Of a stretch of DNA of 64,000 nt, positions 39,132 to 46,522 are shown in pieces (positions within the stretch are counted from its first letter, which is position 1; the number at the start of each line of letters is the position of its first letter). Position numbers and translations under genes: made by a program. This stretch comes from Roseovarius azorensis (lineage in GTDB: Bacteria > Pseudomonadota > Alphaproteobacteria > Rhodobacterales > Rhodobacteraceae): assembly GCF_900109455.1 (NCBI RefSeq), contig NZ_FOAG01000004.1, forward strand, positions 186,001-250,000, read 5' to 3'. Below the pieces are notes generated by a model, which saw only the letters and a program-made list of their open reading frames with translations, did not search any database and was not told the origin of the DNA.

Positions 39132-40343
39132 TCACCCCTCTTTCGTCTCGATCACCGAAGTGCGCTCCAGCGTCCGGTGCACCGGGCACTTGTCGGCAAT
39201 TTCCATCAGCTTCAGGCGCTGTTCCGCGGTCAGATTCCCCTGCAGCCGGATCACCCGCGTGAACTTGTCCGCCTTGGCCTCGCTGCGGCTGTCGGCATCC
39301 TGCGCATGCACCTTGTCATGGCAGACATCGACGCTCACATGCGCCAGCCGCCAACCCTTGCGCCGCGCATACATCCGGATCGTCATCGAGGTGCAGGCCC
39401 CCAGACCCGCCGCCAGAAACCCGTAGGGCGACATGCCCAGATCCGTGCCGCCATAAGCCAGCGGCTCATCGGCCAGCACATGATGCCGGGGGCCGGAATT
39501 GACATCCTGCAGGAATCCGTTGCAGTCGGCCTCGCTCACCCGCACCACCCCCTCGGGCGCGCCGGGCGGCGGCACCGGCGGCGTCAGCTTCAGATAGCGC
39601 GTGGCCCAGGCGGCAATGACCTGCGCCGCATATTCGGCATCCTGCGGGCCGGTGATCAGGTGATCGGCGTCATCGAGCGTGACAAAGCTCTTGGGATGCT
39701 TCGCCGCCCTGAAGATCGCGGCCGCATTGTCGATCCCCACCGTGGCGTCGCGCGGCGCATGCAGCACCAGCAACGCCTTGTGCAGCGCGCCGATCTTCGG
39801 TCCGAGGTTCTCGGCCTTCACATCCTCGACAAACTCCCTGCCGATCCGTATCGACCGCCCGCCCAGGTAAACCTCCGCCACGCCTTCCGCGTCGATCGCC
39901 TCCAGCGCATCCGTGAAATTATGCGTCACATGCCCCGGATCGAACGGCGCGCCGATCGTGACCACCGCGCGCGCGCTCCCGATCTGCCCGGCGGCGGCCA
40001 GCACCGCCGCCCCGCCCAGGCTGTGCCCGATCAGCAGCCCCGGCGCCATGCCCCGCCCGGACAGCGCCTCGGACGCCAGCACCAGATCGCGGATGTTCGA
40101 GCTAAAGGAGGTATTCTCGAATTCGCCCCCCGAATGCCCCAGCCCGGTGAAATCGAACCGCAACACCGCGATCCCCGCCCCCGCCAGCCGCGCCGCGATC
40201 CGGCGCGCCGCCGGGATGTCCTTGGAACAGGTAAAGCAATGCGCGAAAAGCGCGGTCGCCAGCACCGGCCCCTCGGGCAGATCAAGCCGCGCCACCAGCG
40301 TATCCCCGGCATGGCCGGTGAAGGTCAGACGTTCGGTCGGCAT
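39132..40343 (-). CDS. Bifunctional alpha/beta hydrolase - OsmC family protein
   Basis: 403 residues. Residues 1-255 form an alpha/beta hydrolase: AHCFTCSKD near the N terminus, nucleophile Ser in LIGHSLGGAAV, and LHAPRDATVGID near the acid and DADHLI with the catalytic His. Residues about 265-403 are an OsmC/Ohr-like domain with the redox Cys in GACTSMTIRMYA and a second in CPVHRTLERTS. The fusion is common in proteobacteria, with OsmC reducing organic hydroperoxides; the hydrolase substrate is unknown. The ATG follows AAGGAGG. It stands alone. Confidence 0.88.
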   Translation of the reverse strand: MPTERLTFTGHAGDTLVARLDLPEGPVLATALFAHCFTCSKDIPAARRIAARLAGAGIAVLRFDFTGLGHSGGEFENTSFSSNIRDLVLASEALSGRGMAPGLLIGHSLGGAAVLAAAGQIGSARAVVTIGAPFDPGHVTHNFTDALEAIDAEGVAEVYLGGRSIRIGREFVEDVKAENLGPKIGALHKALLVLHAPRDATVGIDNAAAIFRAAKHPKSFVTLDDADHLITGPQDAEYAAQVIAAWATRYLKLTPPVPPPGAPEGVVRVSEADCNGFLQDVNSGPRHHVLADEPLAYGGTDLGMSPYGFLAAGLGACTSMTIRMYARRKGWRLAHVSVDVCHDKVHAQDADSRSEAKADKFTRVIRLQGNLTAEQRLKLMEIADKCPVHRTLERTSVIETKEG

Positions 40344-40770
40344 GGGTCCTCCTTGGCAGATCAGCGCCTACTCTAGGGTCACCCGCCGCCACCTGCCAGC
40401 CTATGCACGGCATCGTCACGCGAAGGTGAGGTTGCGACAGAATTGCGTAAAACCCCGGAGACTCACCGCCCCCGTCACAGGCCGCACCCATCCTTCGCTG
40501 ACCGGATCGCGCCATGCTGTGCCGGATCAGGACGGGGTGACGGCATGCCGATGCAGATCGGGGCGCGCGGGGATGTGCGCCGCATTGCGATTGTGACCTC
40601 CCGCGGGATGCTCCTTGGCAGCATAGCGCTGCGCGACCTCTTGCTGCCGCCCGGCGGCGGAATGACCCAAATCATCAGGATACGTGATGTTGTACATGAT
40701 ATAAATTCGTTTCAGGAATATACATATCGGGCCTACATCTGGACTCCGAGACCACAAAGAGAACCGGACC
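40344..40770. other. Gap between OsmC fusion and the small membrane protein, no certain gene
   Basis: 427 bases with several overlapping open frames but none with recognisable protein features. An AT-rich stretch near 40685-40725 (with TTGTACATGATATAA) stands out from the GC-rich surroundings and could hold the promoter of the small gene at 40771. Confidence 0.4.
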
Positions 40771-40983
40771 ATGCCCCACGATATCAGCCTGCGCACCCAC
40801 AAAGCGCCCCGAAAACCGGCACTCGCGCCGATTGCCGCGATCCTCCTTGCCGCGACGGTCATCGCCGTGACCGCCCCCGCGAACGCCCCGGACCCCGCCG
40901 ACAACGCCAGCGCCCCGCTAATCGAGGACTGGCACGGCAATGTCATGCGTTCGCATTGGGAAAACGGGGCAAATGCCCGCTAA
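40771..40983 (+). CDS. Putative small single-pass membrane or secreted protein
   Basis: 70 residues. After a basic N terminus (RTHKAPRK) comes one hydrophobic stretch, LAPIAAILLAATVIAVTA at about residues 18-35, then a short polar tail ending in HGNVMRSHWENGANAR. This is the layout of a signal anchor or small exported protein. The leader AGAGAACCGGACC gives only a weak ribosome-binding site. It ends three bases into the convergent dddP stop. I do not recognise it, and it could be a non-coding frame. Confidence 0.42.
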   Translation: MPHDISLRTHKAPRKPALAPIAAILLAATVIAVTAPANAPDPADNASAPLIEDWHGNVMRSHWENGANAR

Positions 40984-42323
40984 CCCGCCCCCATCAGCGC
41001 CGCGTCGAACGGATAGCGCGTCAGGTTCTCATACCCATCCTCGGTGATGAGAACCTGATCCTCCAGCTTGATCGAGAAATCGCCGCCGACTTCGCCCACC
41101 AGCGCTTCGACGCACAGCACCATTCCCGGCTCCAGCGCATAGTCGAACGCGCCCGCCACCGCCTTGTCGGGATAGGCCACCAGCGGCCACTCGTCGCACA
41201 GCCCCACGCCATGCATCATGCAGCCGTATTTCTGTGCCTGATACCTGTCGTCCAGCCGGTGACAGCCCGCGATCAGCTCGGGAATCGTCACACCCGGTTT
41301 CAGCATCTCCATGTTCGCCATGATATGCTCGTGCGCGTGGCGCATCGCCGCCACCATATCGGCGCGCGGGCGCGCATCGCCGATCCACCATGTCCGGCTG
41401 ATATCGACGCAGATGCCATAGCTGCCGATCAGGTCGGTATCGAAGGCCACGATCTCGTTATTCTGCACGATCCGCGGCCCGCATTCCTGAAACCACGGAT
41501 TGCTGCGCGGTCCCGACGCCAATAGCCGCGTCTCGATCCACTCGCCGCCGCGCCGGATGTTGCCGGCATGCAACTCTGCCCAGATGTCATCCTCGCTCAC
41601 CCCACCCCCCGGCACCGCCGCGCGCGTGAACCGCTCCATCTCCGCCACCGCCGCCTCGCAGGCATGGCTGGCACAGCGCATCGCCCGGATCTCGTCCGGC
41701 CCCTTGACGGCACGGGTCTTTTCCGTGACCTCCTCACCCTCCATGATGTCCAACCCCTGCGCCTCCAGCGCGCGCAGCCCGTGCAGCATCACCTTGTCCA
41801 CCGCCAGCCGCCGGTTGCCGGGCGCATGTTCCGCCAGCAATCCCGCCACATCGCGGGCAAAGACATCGGCGGCCACATCCACCTTGTCGCCCCGGTCGAA
41901 ATAGAACAGATCCGCCCCCGACCGCGCTTCGCGCACCAGCGGGTTGAACGACGACAGGAACGGCGAATTCTTGTAGTCCCAGATCACCATGTAGCCGTCC
42001 GCACACAGCAGCACGGCGCGAAACGGGTTATGCGTGTTCCACAGCTGCATGTTGGTGCTGTCGGTCGCATAGCGGATATTCAGCGGGTCGAACATCAACA
42101 GCCCCGCATAATCCCGCGCCACCACCGCCGCCGTCAGCCGCTCCCAGCGGAACCGCCGCATCACCTGCAGATCCGGCAATTCCAGCCCCGCCGCCGCCCA
42201 TTCGGCATAGGCCATCTGCGTCGGCCCGATCTCGATCCGGTCGGCATCGTTTGGCGTATTGTCGCCCAGACGATCCCCGCGCGTCGGATCGATCTTGCGG
42301 GTGTCGCGGTAATGTCGGTTCAT
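40980..42323 (-). CDS. dddP: DMSP lyase DddP (M24 peptidase fold)
   Basis: 447 residues from the ATG at 42323, which has GGAGG eight bases ahead; an in-frame ATG at 42341 lies before that site. The pita-bread fold is intact and every residue described for the Roseobacter enzyme is at its published number: metal ligands Asp295, Asp297, Asp307, His371, Glu406 and Glu421, catalytic Asp377 and Tyr366. DddP splits dimethylsulfoniopropionate into DMS and acrylate in the cytoplasm; it is not a peptidase. The 262-base upstream region carries repeated CGCATG motifs. No other ddd or dmd gene is adjacent, as is usual for dddP. Confidence 0.95.
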   Translation of the reverse strand: MNRHYRDTRKIDPTRGDRLGDNTPNDADRIEIGPTQMAYAEWAAAGLELPDLQVMRRFRWERLTAAVVARDYAGLLMFDPLNIRYATDSTNMQLWNTHNPFRAVLLCADGYMVIWDYKNSPFLSSFNPLVREARSGADLFYFDRGDKVDVAADVFARDVAGLLAEHAPGNRRLAVDKVMLHGLRALEAQGLDIMEGEEVTEKTRAVKGPDEIRAMRCASHACEAAVAEMERFTRAAVPGGGVSEDDIWAELHAGNIRRGGEWIETRLLASGPRSNPWFQECGPRIVQNNEIVAFDTDLIGSYGICVDISRTWWIGDARPRADMVAAMRHAHEHIMANMEMLKPGVTIPELIAGCHRLDDRYQAQKYGCMMHGVGLCDEWPLVAYPDKAVAGAFDYALEPGMVLCVEALVGEVGGDFSIKLEDQVLITEDGYENLTRYPFDAALMGAG

Positions 42324-42438
42324 CGGCACATCCTCCGACACCCAGACTGTGACCCCGCCCTGCCCTTGGCGCGCTCAGCCGCGACATCGCGCCCTGTCGC
42401 TTTTGGCGCTCTGGCTTTTGACGGCGTTCAATCTTTTT

Positions 42439-42527
42439 CGCATGCTCGATCCTTTCAACCCGACATGCGATCACCCTGCCCGGCAAAGGTTAAGATCGGG
42501 TTGCCGTGCGTTGAAAAATCGCATGCG
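42439..42527. repeat. CGCATG-core repeats and CAACCCGA inverted repeat upstream of dddP
   Basis: Within 90 bases are CGCATGC at 42439-42445, its inverse CATGCGAT at 42464-42471, and the palindrome CGCATGCG at 42520-42527. CAACCCGA at 42457-42464 pairs with TCGGGTTG at 42496-42503. The block is 116-204 bases upstream of the dddP start, a likely operator or leader region. The regulator is unknown. Confidence 0.45.
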
Positions 42528-42585
42528 CACGCCATACCCAAGCCCTGCGTATATAACCCGCATACGCGATGAACAGGCTGCACAC

Positions 42586-43644
42586 TCAGGTGCCGCGCAC
42601 CGTCTCTCGCACCGTCTCTCGCACCGTGTCGATCATCAGCTGCACATTCGCAGGATCCGCATCCGGCGTGATCCCATGCCCCAGGTTGAAAATATGCGGG
42701 CCATCGCGAAACGCCTCGACAATCGCCCGCGTCTCGCGCACCAGCGCCTCGCCCCCCGTAACCATATGAGAAGACTTGAGATTTCCTTGCACGCAACCGT
42801 CTTTCTGGACATGTTCGGCGGCCCATTCCGCACTCACCGAATCATCCACCGCGACACAGTCCGCACCGGTTTTTTCATGGAATCCCATGTAGTTATCGCC
42901 CGCCTCGCGCGGAAAGGCGATGACCGGAATCTCCGGATGCCGCGCCTTCAACTCGGAAATGATCCGCCGCGCGGGCGCGACCGCGTAATTCTCGAAATCT
43001 TCACCTTTGAGGGATCCGGCCCAGCTGTCGAACAGCTTGGCCACCTCCGCCCCCGCCTCGATCTGCGCCGAGAGATATTCGATCGTACCGTCGGTCAGCC
43101 GCGCGATGATCCCTTCGAAAACCTCCTTGTTTTCAGCCTTCAGCGCATGTGCCGGTCCCTGATCCGGGGTGCCGCGCCCGGCGATCATGTAGGTCGCCAC
43201 AGTCCAGGGCGCACCCGCGAATCCGATCAGCGTCACGTCCTTGGGCAAGGCCCCGGCCAGATTGCGCACGGTCTGGTAAATCGGACTTAACGTTTCATGA
43301 ATCTCGCTGACGGGTTTCAGCCGCTCCAGCCCCGCCCGATCCGTGATCGTCGACAGCCGCGGCCCCTCGCCGGTCACGAACCACAGATCCGCGCCCAGGG
43401 CCTGCGGCAAAAGCAGGATATCGGCAAAGAGGATCGCTGCGTCAAACCCGTAGCGCCGTATCGGTTGCAGTGTCACTTCAGTTGCCAAGTCACTGTTATA
43501 ACACAGAGAAAGGAAATCCCCCGCTTCTTCCCGCGTGGCCCTGTATTCCGGCAGATAGCGCCCCGCCTGCCGCATCATCCACACGGGCGGCGTCGGCAGC
43601 ACCTCGCCTGCGAGGGCTCTCAGAATGGTCTTTTGCGCGGGCAT
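42586..43644 (-). CDS. hemE: Uroporphyrinogen decarboxylase
   Basis: 352 residues from the ATG at 43644 with GGAGG before it; a longer frame to 43710 is not supported. Conserved HemE segments are [16 protein letters not shown] at the N terminus, [17 protein letters not shown] with the catalytic Asp, [13 protein letters not shown], and the FNLGHGI motif near residue 320. It removes four carboxyl groups from uroporphyrinogen III in heme synthesis. The C terminus ends in an unusual repeated [12 protein letters not shown] tail encoded by a 12-base tandem repeat. hemC is divergent across 94 bases, so the two may share regulation. Confidence 0.95.
   Translation of the reverse strand: MPAQKTILRALAGEVLPTPPVWMMRQAGRYLPEYRATREEAGDFLSLCYNSDLATEVTLQPIRRYGFDAAILFADILLLPQALGADLWFVTGEGPRLSTITDRAGLERLKPVSEIHETLSPIYQTVRNLAGALPKDVTLIGFAGAPWTVATYMIAGRGTPDQGPAHALKAENKEVFEGIIARLTDGTIEYLSAQIEAGAEVAKLFDSWAGSLKGEDFENYAVAPARRIISELKARHPEIPVIAFPREAGDNYMGFHEKTGADCVAVDDSVSAEWAAEHVQKDGCVQGNLKSSHMVTGGEALVRETRAIVEAFRDGPHIFNLGHGITPDADPANVQLMIDTVRETVRETVRGT
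42597..42628. repeat. Tandem 12-bp repeat at the hemE 3' end
   Basis: GCACCGTCTCTC occurs twice in a row and continues with a partial third copy GCACCGTG. It lies in frame at the end of hemE and gives the repeated residues RETV. Such short tandem repeats can change copy number by slippage. Confidence 0.75.
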
Positions 43645-43738
43645 GGCATCCTCCGTTTTGCCTGTGGTCGCCTCGGGGAACCACGATGTCAAGCGCCCGA
43701 CGCTTGCCACGTCCCCTTGTCGCGTCTAAACCTCTGAC

Positions 43739-44686
43739 ATGACATCTGATTTACCCACCCCGTCCCGCCCGTTCAGGATCGGCACCCGCGGCTCGCCCCT
43801 CGCTCTCGCGCAGGCGCACGAGACCCGCGCCCGGCTCGGGGCCGCCTTTGATTTGCCCGACGAAGCCTTTGAAATCGTTGTCATAAAGACAACCGGCGAT
43901 CAGATCATCGACCGCCCGCTGAAAGAGATCGGCGGCAAGGGCCTCTTCACCCGCGAGATCGAACAGGCGCTTTTGACCGGCGAGATCGACATCGCCGTCC
44001 ACTCGATGAAGGACATGCCGGTCCTGCAACCCAAGGGCCTTCTGCTCGACACCTACCTGCCCCGCGAGGATGTGCGCGATGCGTTTGTGTCGCCTTCCGC
44101 AGGCTCGCTCGCCGACCTGCCCACCGGGGCCATGGTCGGCACCTCCTCGCTGCGGCGCAAGGCGCAAGTCTTGGTCGCCTATCCTCATCTCGAGGTGGTC
44201 GAATTTCGCGGTAACGTCCAGACAAGATTGAAGAAACTGGCGGACGGCGTGGCCGCCTGCACCTTCCTCGCCATGGCCGGACTGAACCGCCTGGGCCGCG
44301 CGGACGTGGCCACGGCGGCGATCGACCCGGCGGTGATGCTGCCCGCCGTCGCCCAAGGCGCCATCGGCATCGAGCGCCGTGCCGACGACAGCCGCGCCGC
44401 CGATATGCTGGCGACAATTCACCATGCCGAGACCGGCCAACGCCTTGCCGCGGAACGATCTTTTCTGGCAACCCTCGACGGATCCTGCGAAACGCCCATC
44501 GCCGGGCTGGCAGAATTGAACGGCAACACCCTGCGCCTGCGCGGAGAAATCCTGCGCCCCGACGGCAGCGAAAGCCTGAGCGACGACCAGTCCGCCCCTG
44601 TCGAGGACGGCCCGGAACTCGGCCGTGCCATGGCGGCAAAACTGCTCGCACAGGCGGGCGAGGGATTTTTTGACTGGCGCAGTTAA
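43739..44686 (+). CDS. hemC: Porphobilinogen deaminase (hydroxymethylbilane synthase)
   Basis: 315 residues. N-terminal IGTRGSPLALAQAHE, then VIKTTGDQI with the active-site Asp region, HSMKDMP, GTSSLRRKAQ with the substrate-binding Arg pair, and EFRGNVQTRLKKL. Cys250 in LDGSCETPIAG is the anchor of the dipyrromethane cofactor. It joins four porphobilinogens into hydroxymethylbilane. Its TAA is one base before the convergent FAD-oxidase stop. It is divergent from hemE. Confidence 0.95.
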   Translation: MTSDLPTPSRPFRIGTRGSPLALAQAHETRARLGAAFDLPDEAFEIVVIKTTGDQIIDRPLKEIGGKGLFTREIEQALLTGEIDIAVHSMKDMPVLQPKGLLLDTYLPREDVRDAFVSPSAGSLADLPTGAMVGTSSLRRKAQVLVAYPHLEVVEFRGNVQTRLKKLADGVAACTFLAMAGLNRLGRADVATAAIDPAVMLPAVAQGAIGIERRADDSRAADMLATIHHAETGQRLAAERSFLATLDGSCETPIAGLAELNGNTLRLRGEILRPDGSESLSDDQSAPVEDGPELGRAMAAKLLAQAGEGFFDWRS

Positions 44687-44687
44687 C

Positions 44688-46115
44688 TCATTGATCTGGG
44701 ATCATCTTTCCAGGATTCATGATCCCGTTCGGATCAAGCGCCGCCTTGATCGCCCGCATCACCTCCAGCGCCACAGGATCCTTGTGCGTCGCCATCGCGG
44801 ACAGCTTCGACAGCCCGATCCCATGCTCGGCCGAAAAACTGCCGCCCAGTGCGATCGCCTCCCGTTCGATCGCCTGCTGCACCGCCCGGCAGAGTGCCGG
44901 ATCATCCCGCGACGGCCAGCCCACATAATGCAGGTTGCCATCCCCCAGATGCGCCACGCCGGTATTTTCAATTTTCGGATCAATGGCTTGGGTCACAACC
45001 TCGATCCGCGCGATCAGCTTTTCCATGCAGTCGGTCGCCACCGCGATGTCGTTCTCGATCACCGGCCTTCGCAGCCGCAGGATCTGCGCCGAGGCCTCGC
45101 GCCGCGCCCATATCTCGGCCCGCTGTGCCTCGCTCTGCGCCACGACGGCATCCAGCACCAAACCTTCGTCATATAGCCCGCCCAACACCTCTTCGAGATG
45201 CGCCGCAACCGGGACCTGACCGGCCGGATCCGGCGTCACATCGCGCGGAGCGCGAGCACCCAGCTCTACCAGGATATTGATATCATGCGCATTTTCAAAC
45301 GGAGGACGCATGTCCGGAAACCGTTTCAGCAAGATCGCCACAAAACTGCGCGGCATGTATTCGAACGCCTCAACCGCGCCGCCCGTCTCGTCCTGCAACC
45401 GGTTCAGCAGCCGCAGCGCGCCACCGACCGAGGACACCGCCACCATCGCCGTGGCATAGGCGCGCGGCCTTGGAAAAAGCTTGAGAACCGCCGCCGTGAT
45501 GATCCCCAGCGTTCCCTCTGCCCCAATCATCAGATGCCGCAGATCATAGCCCGAGTTGTCCTTGTGCAGAGCGCTCATCAGGTTCATCACCTCGCCCGTC
45601 GGCGTCACCACCTCCAGCCCCAGGCACAGGTCGCGCGTATTGCCATAGCGCAACACATTCGCGCCCCCTGCATTGGTCGACAGCACACCACCCACCATCG
45701 CCGACCCCCTCGCGCCGAAACTGAGCGGAAAGATCAGATCATGTCGCGCCGCCGCCTCGTGCAGTGCGGCCACGATCACTCCGGCCTCGACAATCGCCAC
45801 CCGGGCCTCCGGCCTGATCTCGCGGATGGCGGACATCCGGTCCAGCGACAGCATCAGCGCCCCTTCGGCAACCGTGCCCTTGACGAGATTGGTGTTGCCC
45901 GAGACCGGCACGACAGGCAGGCGGCGCCGGTTCGCCAGCCGAACAACCGCCGCAACCTCGGCGCTATTGGCGGGCCGCACCACCGCCAGCGGCCGCCATG
46001 CAACCGTGCCCGCCCAGTCACGCGACCAGCGGGCAGTATCGGAACCGGCAGCCACATGGTCAGACCCTATGATGCGTCCGATTTCTTCGATGAGAACGGG
46101 ATCCTGATGCGCCAT
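44688..46115 (-). CDS. FAD-linked oxidase, D-lactate/2-hydroxyacid dehydrogenase type (GlcD/DLD-like)
   Basis: 475 residues from the ATG at 46115 (MAHQDPVLIE); ATG 46127 (MIRPMAHQD) is an alternative. The PCMH-type FAD domain is clear: PVSGNTNLVKGTV as the pyrophosphate loop, SLDRM, FPLSFGARGSAMVGGVLSTNAGG, and GAEGTLGIIT. The C-terminal domain has GDGNLHYVGW and SAEHGIGLSKL, as in D-lactate and D-2-hydroxyglutarate dehydrogenases. It oxidises a D-2-hydroxyacid and passes electrons to the membrane chain. The exact substrate is open. Only one chain is present, with no GlcE/GlcF. Confidence 0.85.
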   Translation of the reverse strand: MAHQDPVLIEEIGRIIGSDHVAAGSDTARWSRDWAGTVAWRPLAVVRPANSAEVAAVVRLANRRRLPVVPVSGNTNLVKGTVAEGALMLSLDRMSAIREIRPEARVAIVEAGVIVAALHEAAARHDLIFPLSFGARGSAMVGGVLSTNAGGANVLRYGNTRDLCLGLEVVTPTGEVMNLMSALHKDNSGYDLRHLMIGAEGTLGIITAAVLKLFPRPRAYATAMVAVSSVGGALRLLNRLQDETGGAVEAFEYMPRSFVAILLKRFPDMRPPFENAHDINILVELGARAPRDVTPDPAGQVPVAAHLEEVLGGLYDEGLVLDAVVAQSEAQRAEIWARREASAQILRLRRPVIENDIAVATDCMEKLIARIEVVTQAIDPKIENTGVAHLGDGNLHYVGWPSRDDPALCRAVQQAIEREAIALGGSFSAEHGIGLSKLSAMATHKDPVALEVMRAIKAALDPNGIMNPGKMIPDQ

Positions 46116-46179
46116 GGGCCTGATCATGTGACAAACCGACCCCGGCCACAAGACAGCATTACCCCGGCCACTTTCTCCC

Positions 46180-46207
46180 TTGACGCACGGCCCGGGGTGG
46201 CATACCT
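46180..46207 (+). promoter_or_regulatory. Sigma70-like promoter for the tRNA
   Basis: TTGACG at 46180-46185 and ATACCT at 46202-46207 are separated by 16 bases. The tRNA starts 12 bases after the -10 element, so the leader would be only about five bases. Confidence 0.45.
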
Positions 46208-46219
46208 ACCCCTCGGTCT

Positions 46220-46296
46220 GGCGGAGTAGCTCAGTTGGTTAGAGCAGCGGAATCATAATCCGCGTGTCGGGGGTTCAAGTCCCTCCTCCGCTACCA
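46220..46296 (+). tRNA. tRNA-Met (CAT), elongator
   Basis: 77 bases that fold as a full cloverleaf: seven-base acceptor stem GGCGGAG with CTCCGCT (first pair G-T), D-arm with GTTGGTTAG, anticodon stem GCGGA/TCCGC with loop ATCATAA giving anticodon CAT, five-base variable region, T-arm with GTTCAAGT, and encoded CCA. The body matches alphaproteobacterial elongator tRNA-Met; an isoleucine tRNA with a modified CAT anticodon is less likely. A T-rich run just after CCA may help termination. Confidence 0.95.
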
Positions 46297-46405
46297 ATCT
46301 TTTCAGACATTTAGACGACAGATGCCCGGACGCTTTTCCGCAGTCTGGAGATTTTGTTCCTTTTTCATGCGCATCCGGCCTCCAACTCGCCGCTTTGCCT
46401 GTATT

Positions 46406-46522
46406 TCAATGCCCACCGGCATAGTGCGCATCAAGGATGGCAATGACCTGTTCCGGGTTGTGATCGCTGCACAATCGGGCTGTGCCTGCGCCCACTAAAG
46501 GAGGATAGCTCCCGAGCGTCAT
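46406..46522 (-). CDS. Putative 38-residue protein coupled to the permease stop
   Basis: The ATG at 46522 overlaps the permease stop codon (ATGA at 46519-46522), a common translational-coupling junction, and the frame ends with TGA at 46406. The peptide starts MTLGSYPPLVGAG and ends in AILDAHYAGGH with one Cys and several His/Asp. It is too short to judge by family, and no signal or membrane segment is seen. It could be a small accessory protein of the transporter or a chance frame in the 3' tail of the operon. Confidence 0.35.
   Translation of the reverse strand: MTLGSYPPLVGAGTARLCSDHNPEQVIAILDAHYAGGH

Noticed and set aside
40980-42323. Xaa-Pro aminopeptidase
   Set aside because: The fold is M24, but the residues Tyr366 and Asp377 and the metal set at DddP numbering identify a DMSP lyase.
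46220-46296. tRNA-Ile with a lysidine-modified CAT anticodon
   Set aside because: The stem sequences fit alphaproteobacterial elongator tRNA-Met better; the isoleucine type has different acceptor and anticodon stems.
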